A stretch of 59,114 bases of DNA, from assembly GCA_021200555.1 (NCBI GenBank), contig JAJQGK010000065.1, positions 1-59,114 of the forward strand, written 5' to 3'. How positions within the stretch are numbered: the stretch's first letter is position 1; every line of letters starts with the position of its first letter. A program made the position numbers and the translations under genes. Shown piece by piece: positions 1 to 7,330 of this stretch. The notes below the pieces were generated by a model. It saw nothing but the letters and a program-made list of their open reading frames with translations, was not told the DNA's origin and ran no database searches. This stretch comes from Clostridiales bacterium. GTDB lineage: Bacteria; Bacillota; Clostridia; Oscillospirales; Acutalibacteraceae.

Positions 1-452
1 ATGCGGCAAAGCTGGAAACCTTAACCAACGAACAGTTAAATGCCGCACAAGCAGTCAATTATGCTGCCGACAGCAGCTGTGCAAGAGATATACTCAGATC
101 TGCAGCAAAGCTGGATAACCTCGATGCAAAGTACATAGCAGTAGTAGGTGAGTCATACACTATTGATTCGCTTCGCACCGGCGGCAGCGGTATGTACTCA
201 TGGAGCTGCACTGTCATGACTGTTGACGGTGAAGAAACGGATAATGTATCTGTGACGGAAACAAGCAAAACCATTGTTGACGATCCTACAATAGTCGGAG
301 CACCTGTCAATCAAATTTTTACAATTGATGCAATTCAGGCAGGTGAATACATAATAACATTCAGGTATACCACCGGATGGAACTCCGATGAGGCTATCGA
401 TGAGTTCAGTTTTCAACTGACAGTCTATGCAACCGGTTTGCTTCCGGAATAA
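1..452 (+). CDS. C-terminal part of a secreted dockerin-chagasin (I42 inhibitor) protein
   Basis: The gene enters from outside the window; the open frame runs from base 3 to TAA at 450-452, so the listed 86-residue ORF is only its tail. The first ~45 codons read like the end of a type I dockerin (CARDILRSAAKLDNL), as in the dockerin of the LRR protein at 21.2 kb, but the Asp-rich calcium loop of this second repeat is missing. The rest resembles chagasin (MEROPS I42), an inhibitor of papain-like cysteine peptidases: a GGSGMYSW segment stands where NPTTGY-W is usual, followed by VGAPVNQIFTI and ITFRYTTGW. Established: chagasins insert three loops into the peptidase active site. Inference: an exported inhibitor docked on a cohesin. 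The chagasin call is fairly firm; the dockerin call rests on one half-repeat. Confidence 0.65.
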   Translation, partial: AAKLETLTNEQLNAAQAVNYAADSSCARDILRSAAKLDNLDAKYIAVVGESYTIDSLRTGGSGMYSWSCTVMTVDGEETDNVSVTETSKTIVDDPTIVGAPVNQIFTIDAIQAGEYIITFRYTTGWNSDEAIDEFSFQLTVYATGLLPE

Positions 453-591
453 AAAAACGAATATAAACAAATAAGACTAAATCATAAATAAAAATAATAA
501 TCTATAAAATTCACATCAGTATACAGCCGGTACGATATCAATCTTCCCGCTGTACGAAAAAATGAATTAAAGCATAGCTAAAAACACAAAG

Positions 592-620
592 CCCTGCGGT
601 ACATCGCCGCAGGGTTATAT
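592..620. terminator. Intrinsic terminator between convergent genes
   Basis: CCCTGCGG (592-599) pairs with CCGCAGGG (607-614) across a 7-nt loop, followed on the plus strand by a T/A-rich run. It lies between the dockerin-chagasin gene and the opposing PARG-like gene and may serve both strands. Confidence 0.7.
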
Positions 621-674
621 TTATTATGATTTTGATATAAAACAAACACCGATTAAATCATCACTTGCTTAATT

Positions 675-1541
675 TCAGTTTCCGAAGTTACGATTAAACT
701 CTTCAAAATTATACTGCTCATCATCTCTTGCCAACACAGCAAAGGCAATTCTGCGGAACATGTCGTTTTCATTCATACCGTCAAAATTAAATTCCTTTAA
801 CGCCTTATAAAACAAATCAGATACAAGTCCGGCATCATTACCAAAAGCACCGCAGCCGAATGCACCCAATACAAGAGTCGAATATCCCATATATGCAGCA
901 CATCGGAGCATTCCCTCAATTCTGCTATACAGCATATTTTTGTATTGTTGTCGTGACAAACCCTCCATACCGAAAAGCAGACATGGAGCGGCACAGGTCA
1001 TAACCGCAACAATAAAACTTTCGTCCAAAAGCTCCCCATTTTCATCCTTAAATATTTCAACCTTCGGCGTGATTATAACCGCATCGGAAGCCATATATGT
1101 ATTCAGCGAACGATTATAGTTATAGTATTTAGCCGCCTCATTACACTCCAAGGAAAGCAAAAGTGAGCTTTTTCTGCACAGATCCTCCTCCTGTGCCCTC
1201 GCACCGATACGGACTCCGCCGCCGGGGGTAACGGGATTGGCAAGATTAAGAACAAGTATTTCATTCGAACTCTTACCTGTAAGCTTATAATCGTAATACA
1301 TTTTCCGAGCAAGAGAGAACGAATCGATATTTTCACAGCTGTATACACATTTCTTATTTTCATGAATATGCTTAAAGTCTTTAACATGAGATAATGCAGA
1401 TATTTTATCCGGCAAAAACACACGCACTTGCTCCATTTCCTCCCAAGAAAGCATTAATTTATGTTTTTTGTCGTTACGCATATAAAAACCCTGCTCACAG
1501 ATTTTCAGAGTATCATCGAGCATATTTATATTATCGGTCAT
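675..1541 (-). CDS. TIGR02452-type microbial PARG-like macrodomain protein
   Basis: 288 residues. The segment NPVTPGGGVRIGARAQEEDL carries the poly(ADP-ribose) glycohydrolase signature GGG-x7-QEE, and VLGAFGCGAFGN matches the second conserved macrodomain block. The family (microbial-type PARG, TIGR02452) hydrolyses ADP-ribose polymers or ADP-ribosylated substrates; the Glu pair of QEE is catalytic. Length and order (helical N-terminus, then macrodomain) are normal, and the protein looks cytosolic with no signal peptide. The start is preceded by AAAGGA. It ends 41 nt upstream of ybaK in direction of transcription and may be cotranscribed with it. No ADP-ribosyltransferase is visible nearby, so the physiological substrate is unknown. 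Confidence 0.85.
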   Translation of the reverse strand: MTDNINMLDDTLKICEQGFYMRNDKKHKLMLSWEEMEQVRVFLPDKISALSHVKDFKHIHENKKCVYSCENIDSFSLARKMYYDYKLTGKSSNEILVLNLANPVTPGGGVRIGARAQEEDLCRKSSLLLSLECNEAAKYYNYNRSLNTYMASDAVIITPKVEIFKDENGELLDESFIVAVMTCAAPCLLFGMEGLSRQQYKNMLYSRIEGMLRCAAYMGYSTLVLGAFGCGAFGNDAGLVSDLFYKALKEFNFDGMNENDMFRRIAFAVLARDDEQYNFEEFNRNFGN

Positions 1542-1582
1542 AGTGAAATCCTTTTCTTTATCTGCAATCCATATTTATACGG

Positions 1583-2062
1583 TCAGGCTTTTACAAGGTC
1601 GGCATATTCAAATTTTATCACCTTTGCCAAATCTTCGGGAGTGATTTCAATCTGAAAGCCTATTTTTCCTCCCGAGCAAAATATTGTCCCGCACTCCTTT
1701 GCGGATATATTTACTACGGTGGTGAAAAACTTTTTCATACCTATTGGAGAGCAGCCTCCGTGAACATAGCCTGTGAGAGGCAGTAGATCCTTTGATTTCA
1801 GCATTTCCACGGATTTTTCTCCCACTGCCGCCGCAGCTTTTTTCAGGTCAAGCTCCGATGAAACAGGCACCATAAAGACATAGTGACTTCCCGATTTTCC
1901 CGTGGCGACAAGGGTTTTAAAAAGCTTATCGGGATCCTCATTAAGCGCCGCCGCAACCTCCGCTCCGCTTACTGCGCCGCTGTCGGTGTAGTAATGCTCC
2001 TTATAGCTTATTTTCATACTGTCAAGCTTACGCATTGCGTTTGTTTTATCATTCTTTGCCAA
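1583..2062 (-). CDS. ybaK: YbaK/EbsC-family Cys-tRNA(Pro) deacylase
   Basis: 159 residues, the usual length of the YbaK/ProX editing fold. The family hydrolyses Cys-tRNA(Pro) formed when prolyl-tRNA synthetase mischarges with cysteine. Seen here: the LFKTLV and GGCSPIGMKK segments that line the editing pocket, and the IEITPEDLAKV C-terminus. The start codon is TTG at 2062-2060, chosen because AAGGAG sits nine bases upstream; the next in-frame ATG would remove conserved sequence. It is transcribed before the PARG-like gene and has its own promoter just upstream. Confident family call; specificity inferred from the family. Confidence 0.88.
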   Translation of the reverse strand: MAKNDKTNAMRKLDSMKISYKEHYYTDSGAVSGAEVAAALNEDPDKLFKTLVATGKSGSHYVFMVPVSSELDLKKAAAAVGEKSVEMLKSKDLLPLTGYVHGGCSPIGMKKFFTTVVNISAKECGTIFCSGGKIGFQIEITPEDLAKVIKFEYADLVKA

Positions 2063-2118
2063 AGTATTACACTCCTTATTTTCCCTGAATTAAAATTTCC
2101 GGATTTATCAATGATTGC

Positions 2119-2146
2119 TTTATAATATTACCATATCACTTGTCAT
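2119..2146 (-). promoter_or_regulatory. Candidate sigma-A promoter of ybaK
   Basis: Minus-strand ATGACA, 16-nt spacer, TATAAA, upstream of the TTG start of ybaK in the divergent gap with the LOG gene. Confidence 0.45.
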
Positions 2147-2162
2147 TTTTCAACTTAAATAA

Positions 2163-2191
2163 TTGACTGTTTTTGATTTTTATGCTATGAT
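2163..2191 (+). promoter_or_regulatory. Candidate sigma-A promoter of the LOG-family gene
   Basis: TTGACT, 17-nt spacer, TATGAT on the plus strand, with the start codon at 2209, giving a very short leader that contains the AAGGTGAT ribosome site. Confidence 0.55.
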
Positions 2192-2208
2192 TATCCCAAG
2201 GTGATTTT

Positions 2209-2799
2209 ATGAGAATTTGTATTTACGGATCTGCAAGCAACGATATCGATAAGGAATATATGACGAAAACGGAAGAGCTGAGCATTGCATTGGCAAAAAG
2301 AGGTCATTCCCTTGTTTTCGGAGGCGGAGGACAGGGACTTATGGGAGCAGCGGCGAGAGGCTTCAGCTCTCAGGGCGCTTCAATTATCGGAGTTGTGCCA
2401 AAATTTTTCAATGTTGACGGCATACTTTTCGACAAATGCGATGAGATGATACGCACGGATACAATGCGCACAAGAAAGCAAAAAATGGACGACCTTGCCC
2501 AAGGCTTTATCACAACGCCCGGCGGCATCGGCACGTTTGAGGAATTTTTTGAAATTATTACGCTGAAGCAGCTGGGGCAAAGCAAAAAGCCGTTGGCGGT
2601 TTACAATATTAACGGCTACTTTAACAAGCTCAAGGCTCTTTTGGACAACTGCGTAGACGGGAAATTTATGCCTGAGCATTCTCTTGAGCTCTGCTTTTTC
2701 AGCAGCTCACAGTCTGAAATTATCGACTATGTGGAAAATTATTCATCCGATGATTTCAACATTTTAAAGTACAGAAGCATTACAGCCGAGGACAAATAA
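2209..2799 (+). CDS. LOG-family (TIGR00730) nucleotide 5'-phosphoribohydrolase-like protein
   Basis: 196 residues. The Rossmann-like lysine-decarboxylase/LOG fold is shown by GGGGQGLMGA near residue 45 and by PGGIGTFEE near residue 105; the latter is the PGGxGTxxE motif that holds the catalytic Glu. MRTRKQKM supplies the conserved Arg/Lys phosphate contacts. Family members cleave ribose-5-phosphate from nucleotides such as AMP or cytokinin nucleotides. The gene is followed with a 1-nt gap by the PanE-like gene, so the two are probably cotranslated. Bacterial roles are still poorly defined; the older label lysine decarboxylase is a misnomer. Confidence 0.88.
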   Translation: MRICIYGSASNDIDKEYMTKTEELSIALAKRGHSLVFGGGGQGLMGAAARGFSSQGASIIGVVPKFFNVDGILFDKCDEMIRTDTMRTRKQKMDDLAQGFITTPGGIGTFEEFFEIITLKQLGQSKKPLAVYNINGYFNKLKALLDNCVDGKFMPEHSLELCFFSSSQSEIIDYVENYSSDDFNILKYRSITAEDK

Positions 2800-2800
2800 A

Positions 2801-3733
2801 ATGAAATATTTAATTATCGGTTCAGGGGGAACCGGCGGCTGTATCGGCGCATATATGACACGAGCAAAGGCGGACGTCGCCATGATTGCCAGAGGCTGCC
2901 ACCTTGAAGCAATCCGCCGAAACGGGCTTTTTATGGAAACAACCGCTTTCGGACAATTTACGGTTTATCCGAAAATATCCGCAGCGGAGGAATACAGCGA
3001 GTCTCCCGATATAATTTTTGTCTGCGTAAAAGGCTATTCCCTTGACGGCGTTATACCGTTCATAAAAAGAATTGCGGGGAAAGATACAATTATTATTCCC
3101 GTTTTGAATATTTACACCGCCGGGGAATATTTGCAGGAGAAGCTGCCCGAAATAACCGTTGCGGACGGCTGTATTTACGTTGCCGCAAACATAACCGATT
3201 ACGGAAAAATCAAAATGCACGGCGATATTTTCCGAATTATTTTCGGCATCAGAGGCAGAGAAGCCACAGCAGCCGAAAAGATACGCTTACAGCAAACGGC
3301 TGCGGATCTTAACAGCAGCGGAATTATGGGCATTGTTTCGGAAAACATCCGGCGTGACGCTCTTTTAAAGTTTTCCTATGTTTCGGCTCAAGCCGCCTGC
3401 GGAGCTTACTACGGCGTAACGGCAGGCGCAATGCAAAAGGACGGAGAGGTACGCAATTGCTTTATCGAGCTTGTAAGAGAAATCGATACTCTTGCAAAAG
3501 CCATGGGAGTTGATTTCGGCGAGGACATAGTAAAACGCAACCTTAAAATTCTTGCGGATTTGCTGCCCTCATCCTCCACATCCATGCAAAGAGATATTGA
3601 AGCGGGAAAGCAATCTGAAATTGACGGGCTTATTTATTCCGTTGCGGACAATGGGGCAAAGCTGGGAATTGAATTGCCCATGTATGAAAAAATCACAAGA
3701 GAGCTTCGGAGCAAATTAAAAAATAAGTATTGA
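2801..3733 (+). CDS. panE: 2-dehydropantoate 2-reductase (ketopantoate reductase) family protein
   Basis: 310 residues, normal for PanE/ApbA. The N-terminal NADPH-binding loop GSGGTGGCIGAYM is at residues 7-19, and CVKGYSLDGVI holds the catalytic Lys. The C-terminal half has the helical ApbA_C features, with a conserved SSTSMQRDIEAG stretch. The expected reaction is NADPH-dependent reduction of ketopantoate to pantoate for coenzyme A. No panB, panC or panD lies nearby, and this superfamily contains paralogues acting on other 2-oxoacids, so the exact substrate is uncertain. The ATG lies one base after the LOG stop codon. The stop codon TGA is embedded in the -35 box of the next promoter. Confidence 0.8.
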   Translation: MKYLIIGSGGTGGCIGAYMTRAKADVAMIARGCHLEAIRRNGLFMETTAFGQFTVYPKISAAEEYSESPDIIFVCVKGYSLDGVIPFIKRIAGKDTIIIPVLNIYTAGEYLQEKLPEITVADGCIYVAANITDYGKIKMHGDIFRIIFGIRGREATAAEKIRLQQTAADLNSSGIMGIVSENIRRDALLKFSYVSAQAACGAYYGVTAGAMQKDGEVRNCFIELVREIDTLAKAMGVDFGEDIVKRNLKILADLLPSSSTSMQRDIEAGKQSEIDGLIYSVADNGAKLGIELPMYEKITRELRSKLKNKY

Positions 3734-3759
3734 CACTCGTTATTTATATGATGTATACT
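3730..3759 (+). promoter_or_regulatory. Sigma-A promoter of the PII-like/antiporter unit
   Basis: TTGACA (3730-3735), 18-nt spacer, TATACT (3754-3759). The -35 box overlaps the panE stop codon. It would start a transcript about 25 nt before the PII-like gene. Confidence 0.65.
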
Positions 3760-3793
3760 TACTGAAAATAAAAAATAAAAAGGAAGGATTATT

Positions 3794-4135
3794 ATGCAGC
3801 TGCTTGTTCTTATACTTACAAAAACAGAATGTATGCCGCTGATTGTTTCCGGCTTGGTGGGTGCAGGTCTGGGAGATCCCACAGTCATAAACTGCGAGGG
3901 AGCTTTAAACGTCATTGATAAATCAAACGTTGAACCGCCTCCGATTTTTGGCGGGCTCAGGTATATGATTCACCAAGGGAAAAAAGAGTCAAAAATGATG
4001 ATGGTTGTTCTGAAGGACGATCAGGTGGCAAAGGCAAAAAAGCTTATAGATGAAACGGTGGGAGGAATAAAAAATCCCAACACCGGAATAATTTTCACCG
4101 TGCCCGTGTCGGATGTTGACGGCTTAAGAAGCTGA
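3794..4135 (+). CDS. PII-superfamily (GlnB-like) signalling protein
   Basis: 113 residues, the size of a PII monomer. The N-terminal MQLLVLILTKTE strand and the C-terminal NPNTGIIFTVPVSDVDGL match the PII core; the latter corresponds to the GDGKIFVxPV strand of GlnB. The canonical T-loop with its uridylylated Tyr is not recognisable, so this is a divergent PII-like protein rather than GlnB. The SD is AAGGAAGG. It stands alone upstream of a CPA2-type antiporter (39-nt gap) under its own promoter. Established: PII and PII-like proteins bind nucleotides and often gate a neighbouring transporter. Inference: it regulates the antiporter. Superfamily firm, ligand unknown. Confidence 0.75.
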   Translation: MQLLVLILTKTECMPLIVSGLVGAGLGDPTVINCEGALNVIDKSNVEPPPIFGGLRYMIHQGKKESKMMMVVLKDDQVAKAKKLIDETVGGIKNPNTGIIFTVPVSDVDGLRS

Positions 4136-4174
4136 TTTTTTTTGCGTAAAGCAATCGGAAGGTTAATAAATTAA

Positions 4175-5362
4175 ATGGAAGTTTTACTTTATCTCGGAAT
4201 TGCCATGGCAATCGGTCTTGTGTTCAACCGAATTGTCAAAAAAATCGGTCTGCCCAATGTTACGGGTTATCTCCTTGCCGGTCTTATTGCAGGTCCCTAC
4301 GTGCTTAACATTTTGCCTGCCGAAGCCGTGGAGCAAATGGATGTTATCACAAATGTGGCGCTGGGCTTTATCGCCTTTTCAATCGGCGGTTCCTTTAAAA
4401 TTTCAAATATTAAGGCAATCGGTGCAAAGGTGCTTGTCATAACCGTATTTGAAGCCTGCACGGCGTCTCTTCTCGTTACGCTGGCGTTGTATATTTTCGG
4501 CTTTGACCTGCCCATATGTCTTGCCTTGGGCGCAATAGCCGCAGCGACTGCGCCTGCCGCCACTCTTTTGGTTGTAAGGCAGTACAATGCGGACGGTCCC
4601 GTCACAAGGATGCTTCTCCCCGTGGTTGCAATGGACGACGCCATATGTCTGCTGCTTTTTTCAATACTCTCAAGCATTGCGGCAGTTATTGCAAACGGCA
4701 CGGAGCTGTCTGTGGGAAAAATGCTTCTTGACCCGTTAAAGGAAATAGGGCTGTCTGTGGTTTTGGGAGCCGCAGTGGGCTTTGCTGTAACTCTTTGCGC
4801 AAAGCTGTTTAAGTCAAGAGCCAACAGAATTGCCGTTATCGTCTGCTCAATTTTCATCTGCGTTGCATTGGCGGACAAATACGACTTGTCCTCTCTTTTG
4901 GTATGTATGATGAACAGCGCAATTATGGTGAATTTCAGCAAGGAAAGCGACAAAATGCTTGATGTGTGCGACCGCTGGACCCCTCCGCTTTTCCTGCTTT
5001 TCTTTGTAATTTCCGGCGCAGAGCTTAATCTGTCCATTATCCCGCAAGTGGGACTTATGGGAATAATCTACATATTGGCGAGGGCTTTGGGCAAGTATGC
5101 CGGCGCAACCGCAGGCTCCGCAATTGTGGGAGCGGACAAACAAATAGTAAAATATCTGGGGCTTACGCTTATACCCCAGGCGGGCGTTGCAATCGCCATG
5201 AGCCAGCTCGCCATTGACATATTGCCTCAATACGGCGAAGAAATACGGGCGGTTATATTAAGCGCGACTCTCGTTTATGAGCTTGTAGGGCCTCTTATTA
5301 CAAAGCTGTCGCTTACAAGAGCCGGAGAAATTCAAAAAACCGCAAAGAAAAAATCGACTTAA
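4175..5362 (+). CDS. CPA2-type cation:proton antiporter (KefB/NapA-like membrane domain)
   Basis: 395 residues, almost entirely hydrophobic, with about twelve predicted membrane segments. PNVTGYLLAGLIAGPYVL is the typical N-terminal antiporter signature, and AATAPAATLLVVRQY with VVAMDDAICLLLFSIL holds the ion-binding acidic residues of the core (MDDA). There is no C-terminal TrkA-N/RCK domain, unlike full KefB/C proteins, so control may come from the separate PII-like protein encoded immediately upstream. The usual role is Na+ or K+ exchange for protons across the cytoplasmic membrane; the ion cannot be told from sequence. The gene is followed after 20 nt by an unrelated-looking oxidoreductase. 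Confidence 0.85.
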   Translation: MEVLLYLGIAMAIGLVFNRIVKKIGLPNVTGYLLAGLIAGPYVLNILPAEAVEQMDVITNVALGFIAFSIGGSFKISNIKAIGAKVLVITVFEACTASLLVTLALYIFGFDLPICLALGAIAAATAPAATLLVVRQYNADGPVTRMLLPVVAMDDAICLLLFSILSSIAAVIANGTELSVGKMLLDPLKEIGLSVVLGAAVGFAVTLCAKLFKSRANRIAVIVCSIFICVALADKYDLSSLLVCMMNSAIMVNFSKESDKMLDVCDRWTPPLFLLFFVISGAELNLSIIPQVGLMGIIYILARALGKYAGATAGSAIVGADKQIVKYLGLTLIPQAGVAIAMSQLAIDILPQYGEEIRAVILSATLVYELVGPLITKLSLTRAGEIQKTAKKKST

Positions 5363-5382
5363 CGTATAAAGGATGGTGCCTT

Positions 5383-6642
5383 ATGAAAAAAGACACATGC
5401 AAAATCGGATTTATAGGCTTAGGCGGCAGAGGGAGGAGTATGCTCGATCTTCTTCTTGACGTTCCCGGAGTAACCGTGCCGGCTGTTTGCGACAAGGTAG
5501 AGGACAGAATGAACGAAGGCGTGACAATCGTCACATCTCACGATAACTGCAATTATACGGTAAACGGCTACCTTGACTACAGGGAGCTTATTGAAAAAGA
5601 AAAGCTCGATGCTCTGTTTATAGCCACGACATGGATAACTCACATACCCATAGCGATTGACGCAATGAATGCGGGACTTCACGTGTGTATGGAGGTCGGC
5701 GGCGCAGGCTCTGTTGAGGAGTGTTGGCAGCTTATCCGCACAAGCGAAAAAACGGGAAAATTCTGTATGCTTGCGGAAAATTGCTGTTACGACCGCAAAG
5801 AGATGGCTGTTTTCAATATGGTAAAACAAGGGCTTTTCGGTGAAATCGTCCATCTTGAGGGCGGCTACAGGCACGATTTGCGGGATGAAATCGTATTGGG
5901 AAAGGAAAATATCCACGGCAGGCTTAAAAATTTCATGCACCGCAACGGCGAGCTGTACCCGACCCATGAAATCGGCCCTATCGCCAAGCTTATCGGCATA
6001 AACAGGGGCAACCGCTTCACATCCCTTGTATCCGTTTCAAGCAAATCCCGAGGACTTAATCAGTGGATAAAAAACGAAAAAGGCGAGGATTATTACCTTA
6101 ATGATTATCCGTGGAGCTGCGGAGATGTTACAAGCACAATAATCACCTGCGCAAACGGAGAAACAATTTCAATTCACCATGACTGCTGTTTGCCCAGACC
6201 CTATTCCAGAGAATACACCGTTCAGGGGACAAAAGCAATTTTCAAGGAAGCTCCGGACGATACAAACGGCGTGATTTATATTGACGGAGTATCTCCCGAA
6301 CAGCACAAGTGGGAGGATTTCAACGAAAAATACAGAGACAAGTACGACCATCCCCTTTGGGCAAGCTATCAAGTTCAGGGCATACAAAAGGGGCACGGCG
6401 GCATGGACTTCCTTATACTTGCTGCCTTTGCGGAAAGCGTTCTCCTTGACGAACAGCCTCCTATAGACGTTTACGACACAGCTGCATGGATGGCAATTAC
6501 TACACTTTCGGAGCAATCCGTTGCCTTAGGCGGCACGGCTGTACCGTTCCCCGATTTCACAAACGGCAGGTGGATAGAGAGAGAACCGTTCAGAAGAGGA
6601 CCCTTCTGCCTGGATGAAATATGCAGCGAATATTTTAAGTAA
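5383..6642 (+). CDS. Gfo/Idh/MocA-family oxidoreductase, GH109-like
   Basis: 419 residues. The N-terminal Rossmann domain has GFIGLGGRGRSML, the GxGGRG form of the NAD-binding loop. Then come ENCCYDRKEMAVF, GGYRHDLRDE and ELYPTHEIGPIAKLIGINRGNRF, which resemble the NAD-dependent glycosidases of CAZy family GH109 (alpha-N-acetylgalactosaminidase). These enzymes use a transient oxidation of the sugar to split the glycosidic bond; the H in the THEIGP region belongs to the catalytic centre. No signal peptide is present, so the protein acts in the cytoplasm on imported sugars. The start follows AAGGATGG. A dehydrogenase acting on a free sugar is the main alternative. Confidence 0.8.
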   Translation: MKKDTCKIGFIGLGGRGRSMLDLLLDVPGVTVPAVCDKVEDRMNEGVTIVTSHDNCNYTVNGYLDYRELIEKEKLDALFIATTWITHIPIAIDAMNAGLHVCMEVGGAGSVEECWQLIRTSEKTGKFCMLAENCCYDRKEMAVFNMVKQGLFGEIVHLEGGYRHDLRDEIVLGKENIHGRLKNFMHRNGELYPTHEIGPIAKLIGINRGNRFTSLVSVSSKSRGLNQWIKNEKGEDYYLNDYPWSCGDVTSTIITCANGETISIHHDCCLPRPYSREYTVQGTKAIFKEAPDDTNGVIYIDGVSPEQHKWEDFNEKYRDKYDHPLWASYQVQGIQKGHGGMDFLILAAFAESVLLDEQPPIDVYDTAAWMAITTLSEQSVALGGTAVPFPDFTNGRWIEREPFRRGPFCLDEICSEYFK

Positions 6643-6694
6643 CCGCCGGATAAATAATCTCACAACCTATACTCATATTTACATACACAGTAAA

Positions 6695-6732
6695 AGCGGC
6701 AGTACCAAAAGGCTGCCGCTCATGTTTTATTT
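6695..6732 (+). terminator. Intrinsic terminator after the GH109-like gene
   Basis: AGCGGCAG (6695-6702) pairs with CTGCCGCT (6713-6720) over a 10-nt loop, followed by a T-rich stretch. It closes the plus-strand run that begins at 2209 and faces the minus-strand pseudogene. Confidence 0.7.
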
Positions 6733-6757
6733 AAATTCTCGTATTTTTATTTAAATT

Positions 6758-7121
6758 CTACAAACTCAAACCGCCATACATATTCTCATACAACACAATA
6801 TTTATTGTTTCATTTGAGGTTCGGGATATGTTTACTTTATATGTTGTGCCGGGAAAATCATCTTCGGAGAGAACGACCATTAATAATTGATCGCCGTATT
6901 CCTGATCCTCCCACTGCACATTGCCGTTTTCGTCTGTTGTACCTATTGGAATATATACAAGATCGGAGTAATTATATCCGTATGGTTTTTTCTGTTGCTC
7001 ATAATAAACCACTGCGTCAGTGACAGCGCTGCCTTCCGAATCGGTAATATTTATTGTAACCGGATCGTTGGTTCCTATGCCTATGCTGCCTAAAAAATAC
7101 ATCAATGACATAATCAACGCC
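6758..7121 (-). pseudogene. Small membrane/secreted protein gene split at its start codon by the IS element
   Basis: The 148-aa ORF in the track is a chimera: its first ~28 residues come from the IS right end. Native codons begin at GCG (7120-7118). Joining the AT at 8479-8478 to the G at 7121 rebuilds ATG GCG TTG ATT, in frame, with AGGAGG seven T's upstream (8492-8487) and a TTGAAA/TATAAT promoter further out. The restored protein is 121 residues: a short hydrophobic N-terminus (MSLMYFLGSIGIG) followed by a beta-sandwich-like domain (TINITDSEGSAVTDAVVYY, GTTDENGNVQW), similar to carboxypeptidase-regulatory or Ig-like folds. I do not recognise the family. It is presumably off while the IS is present, unless translated from the internal ATG (MSLMYF), which has no ribosome site. 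Confidence 0.75.
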
Positions 7122-7330
7122 GTGACGTACTCCCACCACTTAAGCACTATCATGTTTTGAAGTGGGGGCTTCTCGCTCAATAATCCCAACGGACTAAGTA
7201 TCAACGAGCTATCCCCGTTCGCCCAACGGTTCTATATTTGGTTATGCTAACACAAGTCGCATACCCTCGTTTCTTATGTTGACTGCGGCATTTACATCTC
7301 TGTTGTGATGAGTGCCGCAGTTTGGACAAG
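7122..7330 (-). ncRNA. Candidate omega (reRNA) guide RNA at the right end of the IS
   Basis: TnpB proteins work with an RNA read from the 3' end of tnpB through the right end of the element, whose 3' extension into flanking DNA is the guide. Here the 3' tail of tnpB and the ~120 nt to the right boundary, including the 7132-7168 hairpin, fill that place. The guide would then begin GGCGTTGATTATG, which is the start of the interrupted gene. The 5' limit is arbitrary. Confidence 0.45.
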
